Source: Bacteroidota bacterium (GTDB lineage Bacteria > Bacteroidota > Ignavibacteria > Ignavibacteriales > Melioribacteraceae). Taken from it: a stretch of 64,000 nt of DNA. This document shows positions 18,256 to 27,344 of this stretch, in pieces. The stretch spans positions 62,001-126,000 of the forward strand of contig JAHISP010000071.1 of assembly GCA_018818165.1 (NCBI GenBank), given 5' to 3'. The translations under genes were made by a program, and so were the position numbers. The notes beneath the pieces are model-generated. The model had not been told where the DNA came from and did no database searches. It was given only the letters and a program-made list of their open reading frames with translations. The number at the start of each line of letters is the position of its first letter. The first letter of the stretch is position 1.

Positions 18256-18724
18256 TTTCTTTATTAATCATAACTTCTTGGTTTAAACTAACTTCAAATT
18301 AAATAGCTTTTATACTGTCGTATTTAGTTGTGAATATTTTTTTTAACAATATAAATTGACTTTGACAGTAAAAATTTATTGTCATATTTCGTATGAATCT
18401 ATTGACACATTTTAGAAAACACCTTTCAGAATGCCCTCTAACTGAATTCATTGAAATTCATATCATTTCATTCTGTTATAACAGAGTAGCAATTGATTCA
18501 AAACACTGATATATAGTAGGGTATATAGCAAAAAAAGTTCTAAAATTATTTTATGCTATGAGCTGAACATATTTTTTAAACTGATAAAAATCGATTTACT
18601 TTCAAAGTAAAAAGATATTGAAAAACTTGTCACAAATTCTAATTACAAGTTAATAGAATAGTCTTATTGGAAAATCATTTATATTTTAATATTTTTATTT
18701 TTCGTAAAATAAAAATGGGGTATT
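18256..18724. other. 469-bp intergenic region upstream of yifB with palindromes
   Basis: No open frame of note was seen. The region is very AT-rich. It holds a perfect 14-bp palindrome TCTGTTATAACAGA at 18472-18485. A longer imperfect one (TGACAGTAAA at the left, TTATTGTCA at the right) lies at 18363-18384. Either could be a regulator site for yifB, 240-360 bp downstream. No riboswitch or tRNA was recognised. Confidence 0.5.
18472..18485. promoter_or_regulatory. Perfect 14-bp palindrome, possible operator
   Basis: TCTGTTATAACAGA reads identically on both strands. It is the only perfect palindrome of this size that I noticed in the yifB upstream region. The regulator is unknown, and it is far from the start codon, so this is only a candidate site. 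Confidence 0.3.
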
Positions 18725-20263
18725 ATGTTTTCTAAAATCTTCTCAAGTTCAACCTTTGGAATAGACGCAGTTATTGTAGAGGTAGAAGTACATTTCGAAA
18801 AACAACTTCCATCAATTGTTATTGTTGGCTTACCTGATAGTGCGGTAAGAGAAAGCAAAGAAAGGGTAACTGCCGCAATAAAGAATAGTGGATTCGAATT
18901 TCCTCTAAAAAAAATAACAATAAATTTAGCTCCAGCTGATATTAAAAAAGAAGGTAGTGCTTTCGATTTACCAATTGCTATTGGAATTTTATCCGCAAAT
19001 GGTAATATTCCAGTTGAAACAACAGAGAAAACTCTTTTTCTTGGAGAATTATCTCTTGATGGTTCATTACGCAAAATTAAAGGAACTTTACCAATAGCTG
19101 TTGAAGCAAAAAAACTTGGCTTTACTAAAATTGTCCTTCCAATTGAATCAGTTAAAGAGGCTTCAATTGTTGATGGAATAGATGTATTTGGAGCCGAAAA
19201 TTTGAAAGATGTAGTTTCATTTTTAAATAATGAATTAGAATTGGAACCAATTAGGACAGATAGGGATAAACTTTTTTCTCAAATAAATAGATATAATTTA
19301 GACTTCTCAGATGTAAAGGGACAAGAAAATGTAAAACGATCGCTGGAAATAGCAGCGGCTGGAAGTCATAATATAATTATGATTGGACCTCCAGGATCAG
19401 GAAAATCGATGCTTGCAAAAAGATTTCCATCAATTCTTCCACCATTAACTTTTGAGGAGGCACTTGAAACAACTAAAATTCATTCAATTGCTGGAATATT
19501 ATCGAGTGACATAGCATTAATTACCGAACGACCGTTTCGCTCACCACATCACACAGTTTCTGATGCGGCATTAATTGGCGGAGGCTCATTTCCTCGTCCT
19601 GGAGAAGTATCGTTTGCCCATCATGGAGTATTATTTTTAGATGAATTTCCAGAATTCAAAAAAAATGTACTAGAAGTAATGCGACAGCCAATGGAAGACT
19701 ATAAAGTTACTATCAGTCGTTCCAAAATGTCTCTAGAATTTCCCGCAAATTTTATGTTAGTTGCTGCTATGAATCCTTGTCCATGCGGTTATTATACAGA
19801 TCCAACAAAAGAATGTACATGTAATACTGGAATGATTCAGAAATATATGGCAAAAATATCTGGACCAATGTTGGATAGAATTGATATTCATATTGAAGTT
19901 CCTGCAGTAAAATATAAAGATTTATCTTCCAATTTAAATGGGGAAACATCAGACGAGATTAGAAAAAGGGTTATTGCAGCAAAGGAAATTCAAATTATTA
20001 GATTTAGTGAATTTCCAAATATATATAGTAATGCTGATATGGGGACAAACGAAATTCGCCAATTTTGCAAATTGGATAGTGCAGGAACAGAATTACTTAA
20101 AATGGCTATGACAAAACTTGGATTATCAGCCCGAGCCTATGATAGAATTTTAAAAGTTAGTCGAACAATTGCAGACGTTGAAAAAAGTGAAAATATTCTT
20201 CCAAGACATTTAAGTGAAGCAATTCAATATAGAAGTTTAGATAGGGAATTATGGATGCATTAA
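18725..20263 (+). CDS. YifB/ComM-family Mg-chelatase-like AAA+ ATPase
   Basis: This 512-residue protein has an N-terminal Lon-protease-like ChlI fold (residues 1-~175), a central Mg-chelatase AAA+ domain with Walker A GPPGSGKS (about 220-228) and Walker B LFLDEFPEF, and a C-terminal helical domain. A Cys cluster (CPCGYY...CTC) sits in the AAA domain as is usual. ComM, the characterised member, is a hexameric helicase promoting branch migration during natural transformation; that role here is inferred. It converges with the LapA-like gene, overlapping its end by 4 bp. Confidence 0.92.
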   Translation: MFSKIFSSSTFGIDAVIVEVEVHFEKQLPSIVIVGLPDSAVRESKERVTAAIKNSGFEFPLKKITINLAPADIKKEGSAFDLPIAIGILSANGNIPVETTEKTLFLGELSLDGSLRKIKGTLPIAVEAKKLGFTKIVLPIESVKEASIVDGIDVFGAENLKDVVSFLNNELELEPIRTDRDKLFSQINRYNLDFSDVKGQENVKRSLEIAAAGSHNIIMIGPPGSGKSMLAKRFPSILPPLTFEEALETTKIHSIAGILSSDIALITERPFRSPHHTVSDAALIGGGSFPRPGEVSFAHHGVLFLDEFPEFKKNVLEVMRQPMEDYKVTISRSKMSLEFPANFMLVAAMNPCPCGYYTDPTKECTCNTGMIQKYMAKISGPMLDRIDIHIEVPAVKYKDLSSNLNGETSDEIRKRVIAAKEIQIIRFSEFPNIYSNADMGTNEIRQFCKLDSAGTELLKMAMTKLGLSARAYDRILKVSRTIADVEKSENILPRHLSEAIQYRSLDRELWMH

Positions 20264-20514
20264 TCTGGATTTATAATTTTATCTTTTACTAATACTTTTT
20301 TGTTTTGATGATTTACATAACTTTTTAAAAACCAACCGAATAGCACTCCTACAATGAGCATTGAAATTATAACAATGGAAACTGACATATAATATGTCCA
20401 AACAAGAACATTAATATTAATAATTTGTATGTTTTGTCCAGAAAAAACTGTAGTTATAAAAATAAGAGCAAGTATTAAAACTAATTTTAAATTAGAACTA
20501 TTCAAGATTTTCAC
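20260..20514 (-). CDS. LapA/DUF1049-like small membrane protein
   Basis: This 84-residue protein has two membrane helices (about 9-24 and 40-64). The pattern FSGQNIQIININVLVW followed by a second helix with GVLFGWFL resembles the LapA domain (Q-N-x-x-V-x-N-x-x-x-W), which assists LPS assembly at the inner membrane. Its start overlaps the upstream lipoprotein gene by 17 bp, so the two are co-translated. Confidence 0.7.
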   Translation of the reverse strand: MKILNSSNLKLVLILALIFITTVFSGQNIQIININVLVWTYYMSVSIVIISMLIVGVLFGWFLKSYVNHQNKKVLVKDKIINPD

Positions 20515-21205
20515 TCCTGTCTGTTATGTTATTTTTTGAGATATAATTTCTAATCCACTCAATAAACTGAATATTACTTTCAATAATTTTTGTTCTATCA
20601 GATGATTCCATTTCACTATCTAAAAGCTTGGCTTTTTGAAGATATTTTTCGGCGACATTTAAAATAACAAAATTATTTTTGAAATCAAATTTCACTTTTT
20701 CTACCAATAAAGCTTTTTCTTTTAAGTTATCAACAGTTGCCAATTTCTGCATTTGCTTATCATAATCGGTTCTTTTTTTGAATTCGTTTATTGAGTAATA
20801 TCCAATATTATTTAGTTGCCAAGTGGCAATATCTTCACGGCTAAGTTCATATGCTGCTTCACTTGCAAGACTAAAATAAACAATTATTGAATCCAAATTG
20901 TTTTCTAAAGTAAATTTATCCGCCTTTGCCTTTGCAAATTTATATTGCTTCCAAAGTTCCGAAATTGACTTTATTTGGTAGGTAGACTTACTATTTTCTT
21001 CATCAAGAATATTGTTACTATTTTCTTCGTTTATAATTGAAGTATCTTTTAAAACGGTTGTATCCTTTACTTGTTCAGTAGTTTTAGATATATTGCTATC
21101 AATTTGCAACTTTTTCTGACTCTCAGAATCAAAATTCTCATTATTACTATCCCCACAGGAATAAAAGAATAAATAGAGTAATATAAGCAGCGATATCTTT
21201 TTCAT
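20498..21205 (-). CDS. Predicted lipoprotein of unknown function
   Basis: This 235-residue protein has a lipoprotein signal (MKKISLLILLYLFFYSC; the lipobox cysteine is residue 17). A low-complexity Asn/Ser/Glu linker follows to about residue 75. The C-terminal region is helical, possibly TPR-like (KFAKAKADKFTLENNLDSI...YFSLASEAAYELS). No family was recognised. It is expressed with the LapA-like gene. Confidence 0.7.
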   Translation of the reverse strand: MKKISLLILLYLFFYSCGDSNNENFDSESQKKLQIDSNISKTTEQVKDTTVLKDTSIINEENSNNILDEENSKSTYQIKSISELWKQYKFAKAKADKFTLENNLDSIIVYFSLASEAAYELSREDIATWQLNNIGYYSINEFKKRTDYDKQMQKLATVDNLKEKALLVEKVKFDFKNNFVILNVAEKYLQKAKLLDSEMESSDRTKIIESNIQFIEWIRNYISKNNITDRSENLE

Positions 21206-21275
21206 AACCCTTACAAATTAAATTTTGAATTCATAGATTCAAAAATATATTTTTAATATTAAAAGACCTAAATTA

Positions 21276-22382
21276 TTACAATTTATTTTTATAATTCTCA
21301 AATAATCTTTCAACTGAATCTATAACAGAAATATTGTTATTCAAAAAATCCCTTTCAATTTTTGGTAAAAGTGTTTTTATTGTTTCATTATTGAAAAATT
21401 CTGTTTTTAATTTTTCTTCAATCAAAGAATTAAACCACTCTTTGGATTGATTTTTCCTTCTTTCCTGAAACACACCGGATTTATTAGTGATTTCTGTAAA
21501 TTTGATAATTTCGTCCCAAATTTCAGTTATTCCTTCATTGTTTATTGCTGAACAAAGATTTACAGAAGTTGTCCAACCTTCTGTATTTGGTTTTAAGTAG
21601 TGAAGAGCATTTGAGTATTCCGATTTTGCAATTTCAGCTCGCTGTTTATTATCGCCATCAGCTTTGTTAATTAACAAAGCATCTGCAAGCTCAATAACTC
21701 CACGTTTTATACCTTGAAGCTCGTCACCAGCGCCAGAAATCATAATTAAAAGGAAAAAATCAACCATTGAACGGACTGTAATTTCATTTTGTCCAACTCC
21801 AACAGTTTCAATTAAAATTATATCATATCCAGCAGCTTCGCAAACAGTAATTGTTTCACGACTTTTTCTTGTTACTCCGCCAAGTGTTGTTCCAGAAGGC
21901 GAAGGACGAATAAAGCAATTTGGCTCACGTGATAATTGATCCATTCGCGTTTTATCGCCAAGAATGCTTCCTTTTGTAATTGAAGAACTTGGGTCAACGG
22001 TCAAAACCGCAACTTTATGTCCTTTTGAAATTAAATGCAATCCCAAAGCCTCAATAAAAGTACTTTTTCCAGCGCCTGGAACTCCAGTTATTCCAACACG
22101 AATTGAATTTCCAGCTTTTGGTAATAATTTTTGAATAATTTCGTTTGCTAATTTAAAATGCTTTTCCGAGTTACTTTCAATTAAAGTGATTGTCTTTGCT
22201 AAAAGTGTTTTTTGGTTGTTCAAAACGCCATCAACATATTCCTCAATTGTTGGCTCATATTTGCTAATATTTTTATTTGAAGTATTATTTGTTTCGCTAA
22301 CGCCTTTTTTTATAGTTATCGCAAACTCTTTTCCAGCATTATCTGGAACCCAATCTGGTTTATATGAATTGTTTTCGCTCAT
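21276..22382 (-). CDS. meaB: Methylmalonyl-CoA mutase-associated GTPase MeaB (ArgK family)
   Basis: This 368-residue G3E-family GTPase has the P-loop GVPGAGKST (about residues 100-108), the DPSSSITKGSILGDKTRM switch region, ETVGVGQNE and the NKADGD guanine-specificity motif. MeaB protects and reloads adenosylcobalamin-dependent methylmalonyl-CoA mutase. It carries an N-terminal extension of about 40 residues containing DWVPDNAGKEFA, a feature I associate with Bacteroidota-type MeaB. The mutase genes are 12 kb away on the same strand, so the system is split by purL and the accessory region. Confidence 0.93.
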   Translation of the reverse strand: MSENNSYKPDWVPDNAGKEFAITIKKGVSETNNTSNKNISKYEPTIEEYVDGVLNNQKTLLAKTITLIESNSEKHFKLANEIIQKLLPKAGNSIRVGITGVPGAGKSTFIEALGLHLISKGHKVAVLTVDPSSSITKGSILGDKTRMDQLSREPNCFIRPSPSGTTLGGVTRKSRETITVCEAAGYDIILIETVGVGQNEITVRSMVDFFLLIMISGAGDELQGIKRGVIELADALLINKADGDNKQRAEIAKSEYSNALHYLKPNTEGWTTSVNLCSAINNEGITEIWDEIIKFTEITNKSGVFQERRKNQSKEWFNSLIEEKLKTEFFNNETIKTLLPKIERDFLNNNISVIDSVERLFENYKNKL

Positions 22383-22582
22383 TGTTTCTAAATTATTATT
22401 CGGTTTCCAAATATAAATTAAATTATAACGAATTATTGTTGTTTAATATAAAAATAGTGAAAATGGATTAGTGCAAATATTTTGGGGAAATTATTCTTAA
22501 GAATCACTAACTTTGAAAGTCAAATTTTTATCTCAAATTTCATTTACCACTTAAAAAAAAAATACAACCGCTTGAGGAATTA

Positions 22583-25500
22583 GTGAATATCAAAAGAATT
22601 TTCGTTGAAAAAAAAGATGGTTTTAACATTGAAGCTGTTTCTTTAACAAAAGAACTAAAAGAGCATCTTTTTATTTCTGGAATTGAACATGTGCGAATTT
22701 TATATCGTTACGATATTGAAAATATTTCTGACGAAATTTATGAACTTGCGAGAAAAACAATCTTTTCGGAACCTCCAGTTGATTTTGTTTATGATGAAGA
22801 ATTTTTAGTAAATCCCAAAGACAAAATTTTTGCAATTGAATATTTGCCAGGTCAATATGACCAGCGAGCGGATTCTGCTTCGCAATGTATTCAAATTTTA
22901 ACTCAAGGCGAACGTACAAGTGTTAAATATGCTAAAGTTGTGATTATTAATGGAAGTATTTCGGATGAAGATTTTAGCAAAATTAAGCACTATTTGATAA
23001 ATCCAGTTGATTCTCGCGAAGCAACAAACCCAAAACCCAAAACTCTTGTTGATGAAACTTTCATTCCAGATGATGTTTTAATTATTGAAAATTTCATTTC
23101 AATGAATGAAAATGAATTAAGCAGCCTACTAAAATCAATGGCTTTGGCAATGGATTTGGATGATTTAACGTTCTGTCAAAACTACTTTCGCAATGATGAA
23201 AAAAGAAATCCAACAATTACTGAAATGAAAATTTTGGACACATATTGGTCAGATCATTGTCGCCACACAACATTTTCCACAACTATTAACCAAATTGAAT
23301 TTGAAAGCGGAAAAATAACTTCCAAAATAAAAGAAATTTATGAGCAATATCTTAAAGATAGAGAATTTGTTTACGGCGAAAGAATTACGCAAAAAGAAAT
23401 AAATTTTATGGACATTGCAACTCTTGCAATGAAAAAATTGAAAAAAGAAGGAAAGCTTGTTGGGCTTGATGAATCGGAAGAAATAAACGCTTGCAGCATT
23501 GAAGTAAAAGTAGATATTGCTGGAAAAGATGAAGATTGGCTTGTAATGTTCAAAAATGAAACGCACAATCATCCAACCGAAATTGAACCTTTTGGCGGCG
23601 CAGCAACTTGCCTTGGTGGAGCAATTCGCGATCCGCTTTCGGGTCGTGCGTATGTTTATCAAGCTATGCGTGTTACTGGTTCTGGCGATCCGCGAATTTC
23701 GATTGATAAAACAATTGAAGGCAAGTTGCCACAACGTAAAATTACTACCGAAGCGGCTCACGGATATAGTTCTTATGGAAATCAAATTGGATTAAGCACC
23801 GGACTTGTTGATGAAATTTATCATCCAGGCTATGTTGCAAAACGGATGGAAATAGGAGCTGTGATTGCTGCTGTTCCAAAATGCAATGTTGTACGCGAAA
23901 GACCGACCGCAGGCGATGTAATTGTTCTACTTGGTGGAAAAACTGGACGCGATGGATGTGGCGGTGCAACTGGCTCTTCAAAAGCTCACACAGAAGATTC
24001 AATTATTACTTGCGGTGCAGAAGTTCAAAAAGGAAACGCACCAGAAGAAAGAAAAATACAGCGACTTTTTAGAAATCCAGAAGTTACGCGGATGATTAAA
24101 CGCTGCAACGATTTTGGTGCTGGTGGAGTTTCAGTCGCAGTTGGTGAACTCGCCGATGGATTGGAAATAAATCTTGATGCAATTCCAAAAAAATATGAAG
24201 GTCTTGACGGAACAGAATTAGCAATTTCTGAAAGCCAAGAACGAATGGCATGTGTTATTTCCAAAGAAAATGAAATTGATTTTAAAATTGCTGCTTCAAA
24301 AGAAAATATTGAAACATCTACTGTTGCCGAAGTGAAGGAAGAAAAAAGAGTAAAAATGCTTTGGCGTGGAAAATCAATTGTGGATATTTCACGACAATTT
24401 CTTGATAGCAACGGAGCTACAAAAATCAGCAAAGTTAAAATTACTGAGCCACAAGCGGAAAGCTATTTTAATAAAAGTGAAGCAGAAAACATTAAAATTG
24501 AATGGTTAAAAATGTTTGCAAACTTGAATGTGGCAAGTAAAAAAGGATTGGTTGAGCGATTTGATAATTGCGTTGGTGCTGCAACCGTAAATTATCCTTT
24601 TGGCGGAAAATATCAGCTAACACCAACCGAAAGCATGACTGCAAAAATTCCCACTTTAATAAATGAAACCACAACTGGAACAATAATGAGTTACGGTTTT
24701 GACCCATTTGTTTCAAGTTGGTCACCATTTCACGGAGCAATTTATGCTGTTGTTGAATCGGTTGCAAAAATTGTCGCATCTGGCGGAAACTATAAATCCG
24801 TTTGGTTTAGCTTTCAGGAGTATTTTGAAAGGCTTGGTGAAAATTCCACAAGATGGGGAAAACCAATGGCAGCTTTACTTGGTGCGTATTATGCTCAAAT
24901 GCAATTTGGGCGAGCCGCAATTGGTGGAAAAGATAGTATGTCAGGCTCATTTAAGGATTTGGACGTTCCTCCAACATTGGTTTCGTTTGCTGTTGATACT
25001 GCAAATTTGGAAAATATTATTTCACCAGAGTTTAAAAGCACAAATTCAGTGGTGATTTACCTTCCGCCCAAATGTGATGAAAATTATCTTCCAAATTTCA
25101 ATTTGCTTAAATCTAATTACGAAGTAGTTTCTGAGTTGGTTAAGCAGAAAAAAATAAACGCAATTCACACGGTAAAAGGCAATGGCATTGCCGAAACAAT
25201 TAGCAAAATGTGTTTTGGAAATAGAATTGGATTCAAATTTGACTCAAGTTTTGATAGCAAAATGTTGTTCCAACCAGCTTTTGGTGGATTGATTTTGGAA
25301 TTGAAATCAGACGTTAATCCACAAGAAAATTTTGCTAATTTGGAATTTATCAATCTTGGCAACACAATTTTGGAAGAAAAAATTATTGTTGGCGAAGTTG
25401 AAATAAATCTTGAAGAAGCAATTTCAACTTGGTCAGAGCCGCTTGAAGATATTTTTCCAACAAAAGTAGAATGCAAAAAGACGACTTTTGAAGATTACAA

Positions 25501-26341
25501 ATATGAAGGAAAAAGCATCTATTTAGCCAAAAACAGAATTGCGAAACCACAAATTTTAATTCCAGTTTTTCCAGGAACAAACAGTGAATATGATTCAGCC
25601 AAAGTTTTTGAAAAAGCGGGCGGAACGACGAGCATAATTCCTGTAAGAAATTTAACAGCTAAAATGCTGGAAGAAACAATAACGGAATTGACCGAAAGCA
25701 TAAAAAAATCGCAAATTGTTTTTATTCCAGGCGGATTTAGTGCCGGCGACGAGCCAGAAGGAAGTGGAAAGTTTATCGCTGCTATGTTCCGAAATCCACA
25801 AATTAAAGATGCGGTTTCTGATTTATTAAACAATCGCGACGGACTAATTCTTGGAATTTGTAACGGATTTCAAGCTTTAATAAAATTGGGATTGCTTCCA
25901 TACGGCGAAATTAGGGAAATTGACGACGAAACTCCGACGCTTACTTTTAACAAAATTGGACGACATATTTCCAAAATTGTGTATGCAAAAACAGTTTCAA
26001 ATCTTTCGCCTTGGCTTAAAAATGTAAATGTTGGAACAATTCAAGCAGTTCCAGTTTCGCATGGCGAAGGCAGATTTGTTGCAAACGAACAATGGCTTGC
26101 AAAATTAAAAGAAAGTGGACAAATTGCAACTCAATATGTCAATTTTAACGGCAACCCAACAATGGATGTTTTCTTTAATCCAAATAGCTCTGATTTTGCA
26201 GTTGAAGGTATTACGAGTCCAGATGGAAGAGTTTTTGGAAAAATGGGACACAACGAACGGCTCGGAAATTTTGTTGGACAAAATATTCCAGGCAATAAAG
26301 AAATAAAATTATTTGAAGCTGGGGTGGAGTATTTTAGATAG
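22583..26341 (+). CDS. purL: Phosphoribosylformylglycinamidine synthase, single-chain
   Basis: This 1252-residue enzyme converts FGAR to FGAM with glutamine in purine synthesis. The N-terminus (IKRIFVEKKDGFNIEA...VRILYRYDIENIS) resembles the clostridial-type single-chain PurL. The paired AIRS-like halves contain TYWSDHCRHTTF and FKNETHNHPTEIEPFGGAATC. The C-terminal class I glutaminase has the nucleophile Cys1093 in LGICNGFQAL and the His in MGHNER. The start is GTG with GAGGA 5 bp upstream. The last 80 bases are duplicated 645 bp downstream (see repeats), so the present 3' end may have been replaced by recombination. Confidence 0.95.
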   Translation: MNIKRIFVEKKDGFNIEAVSLTKELKEHLFISGIEHVRILYRYDIENISDEIYELARKTIFSEPPVDFVYDEEFLVNPKDKIFAIEYLPGQYDQRADSASQCIQILTQGERTSVKYAKVVIINGSISDEDFSKIKHYLINPVDSREATNPKPKTLVDETFIPDDVLIIENFISMNENELSSLLKSMALAMDLDDLTFCQNYFRNDEKRNPTITEMKILDTYWSDHCRHTTFSTTINQIEFESGKITSKIKEIYEQYLKDREFVYGERITQKEINFMDIATLAMKKLKKEGKLVGLDESEEINACSIEVKVDIAGKDEDWLVMFKNETHNHPTEIEPFGGAATCLGGAIRDPLSGRAYVYQAMRVTGSGDPRISIDKTIEGKLPQRKITTEAAHGYSSYGNQIGLSTGLVDEIYHPGYVAKRMEIGAVIAAVPKCNVVRERPTAGDVIVLLGGKTGRDGCGGATGSSKAHTEDSIITCGAEVQKGNAPEERKIQRLFRNPEVTRMIKRCNDFGAGGVSVAVGELADGLEINLDAIPKKYEGLDGTELAISESQERMACVISKENEIDFKIAASKENIETSTVAEVKEEKRVKMLWRGKSIVDISRQFLDSNGATKISKVKITEPQAESYFNKSEAENIKIEWLKMFANLNVASKKGLVERFDNCVGAATVNYPFGGKYQLTPTESMTAKIPTLINETTTGTIMSYGFDPFVSSWSPFHGAIYAVVESVAKIVASGGNYKSVWFSFQEYFERLGENSTRWGKPMAALLGAYYAQMQFGRAAIGGKDSMSGSFKDLDVPPTLVSFAVDTANLENIISPEFKSTNSVVIYLPPKCDENYLPNFNLLKSNYEVVSELVKQKKINAIHTVKGNGIAETISKMCFGNRIGFKFDSSFDSKMLFQPAFGGLILELKSDVNPQENFANLEFINLGNTILEEKIIVGEVEINLEEAISTWSEPLEDIFPTKVECKKTTFEDYKYEGKSIYLAKNRIAKPQILIPVFPGTNSEYDSAKVFEKAGGTTSIIPVRNLTAKMLEETITELTESIKKSQIVFIPGGFSAGDEPEGSGKFIAAMFRNPQIKDAVSDLLNNRDGLILGICNGFQALIKLGLLPYGEIREIDDETPTLTFNKIGRHISKIVYAKTVSNLSPWLKNVNVGTIQAVPVSHGEGRFVANEQWLAKLKESGQIATQYVNFNGNPTMDVFFNPNSSDFAVEGITSPDGRVFGKMGHNERLGNFVGQNIPGNKEIKLFEAGVEYFR
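26262..26341 (+). repeat. purL 3'-end direct repeat, copy 1 (in gene)
   Basis: These are the last 80 bases of purL, including the stop. The same 80 bases recur at 26907-26986 with 74 identities and a 42-base exact core. Four of the six differences are silent, including the stop codon (TAG here, TAA there). Two change amino acids (Phe/Tyr, Gly/Glu). Confidence 0.9.
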
Positions 26342-26616
26342 TTTTTATGTTTAAATAGCACGCGGATTGAACGGATTTTGCGGATTTGCACGGATTGCAG
26401 TTAAAAAAAGATTAAGATTAAGAGTTCTTTTTTTTTTTTTCAGTTCATCCTAAAAAATCATAATAATCATAAAAATCTGCGTTCCTATTTTTATATTGCA
26501 TACGGTTTTATCAGATTGAATTTCAAGAGCAGATTAAGATTAGGATTAAGAATTAAGATTAAGAAAAAATATCATGCGGATTTAAAGGATTTTGCGGATT
26601 TGAATTATATTAACTT
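26342..26616. repeat. Insert between the purL repeats: cggatt and attaag repeats
   Basis: No gene was seen here. A 27-base direct repeat beginning GCGGATT lies at 26362-26388 and again at 26576-26602 with two mismatches. Between them are AGATTAAG-type short tandem repeats (26409-26424 and 26531-26564) and a T run. The GCGGATT repeats look like the 'cggatt' type often seen between genes in Bacteroidota-related genomes. The stretch begins right after the purL stop. Confidence 0.7.
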
Positions 26617-26799
26617 TTACTCGAACCATTTTTCAATTTCTTTGTCTAGTTCATTTTCAGTTATAGTTTGTCCAGTCTCAGACTGAGTATTTCCATTTTC
26701 GATTTTTGAAATTAAAATTAGTTTGTCATTCAAATCATCGATTGAAAATTCTTCTGGAAACTCTTCAATTTGTTCTAAAAGATTTGTTTTAGTAAGCAT
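26617..26799 (-). CDS. Small antitoxin-like protein (orphan)
   Basis: This 60-residue acidic protein contains ...NLLEQIEEFPEEFSIDDL... and ends ITENELDKEIEKWFE. The layout resembles short antitoxins paired with RelE/ParE toxins in Bacteroidota, in which a helical dimerisation part is followed by an acidic Trp-containing tail that wraps the toxin. GAGGT lies 7 bp before the ATG, so it appears translatable. No toxin gene is adjacent on the same strand: downstream are only the GCGGATT repeats and the end of purL. It lies wholly inside the insert bounded by the purL repeats. Confidence 0.55.
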   Translation of the reverse strand: MLTKTNLLEQIEEFPEEFSIDDLNDKLILISKIENGNTQSETGQTITENELDKEIEKWFE

Positions 26800-27344
26800 T
26801 TTTTTACCTCAAATATTCTAAAATTATTTCATACACATATTACAATTAAGTGTTATCAATTTAGCAAAATATTTACTCATAATATATTCAATTTTCTAAA
26901 TCTATTTCGGAAATTATGTTGAACAAAATATTCCAGGCAATAAAGAAATAAAATTATTTGAAGCAGGGGTTGAGTATTTTAGGTAAAAAATGGAACGCTA
27001 CACGATTAAAGTTTCTAAAATATAATTTGTTGTCAGTATCTTTTCATGCTGTAGAAGATTTTTAAGATAACATCAATGGTTCACGACAGCAAACCAAAGA
27101 ATGTCTATGTTGTAAGTATAATATTCACAATCAACAAATTGTTTTAAAATTGGGATTGGCTTGTAAAACTGCTTAAAATTTATTTGTTCAAGGTGTGTTT
27201 TGCTTTGTGGTATGAGAAGACTTTTCTTGGTAAAAGATAGAAAATTTGTTTAACTTAGCAAAGGAATAATAACAAAAGTTATGTATGTTTGCAATTAGTA
27301 AGAGAAATTTGGCAGGTGTTTTAAATTAATTATTTGAGGGAGTA
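26800..27344. other. 545-bp gap holding the displaced purL end and unassigned DNA
   Basis: Apart from the second purL 3' copy (26907-26986) no gene was seen. Bases 27189-27206 (CAAGGTGTGTTTTGCTTT) nearly repeat the right end of the palindromic element at 30151-30170. The 3' part probably carries the promoter of the protease gene; TATGTTTG at 27284-27291 matches the Bacteroidota -7 consensus TAnnTTTG, but no partner -33 box at proper spacing was found. Confidence 0.5.
26907..26986 (+). repeat. purL 3'-end direct repeat, copy 2 (displaced)
   Basis: This 80-base duplicate of the purL end keeps frame and a stop codon (TAA 26984-26986). It encodes the tail GNYVEQNIPGNKEIKLFEAG and VEYFR. It has no upstream coding context. 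It is probably the original 3' end, displaced when the 565-bp segment 26342-26906 arrived with its own purL end, or the reverse. Confidence 0.85.

Noticed and set aside
23249-25580. Long antisense open frames within purL
   Set aside because: They lie opposite a clear 1252-residue enzyme, have no own ribosome-binding sites or recognisable domains, and are expected shadows of its codon pattern.
26907-26986. Second purL copy as an assembly error
   Set aside because: The copies differ at six sites with mostly silent changes, which a simple assembly duplication would not produce.
27284-27291. Bacteroidota-type promoter before the SDH protease gene
   Set aside because: TATGTTTG fits the -7 box, but no TTTG/TTG at about 19-21 bp upstream was found, so it is not listed as a separate feature.
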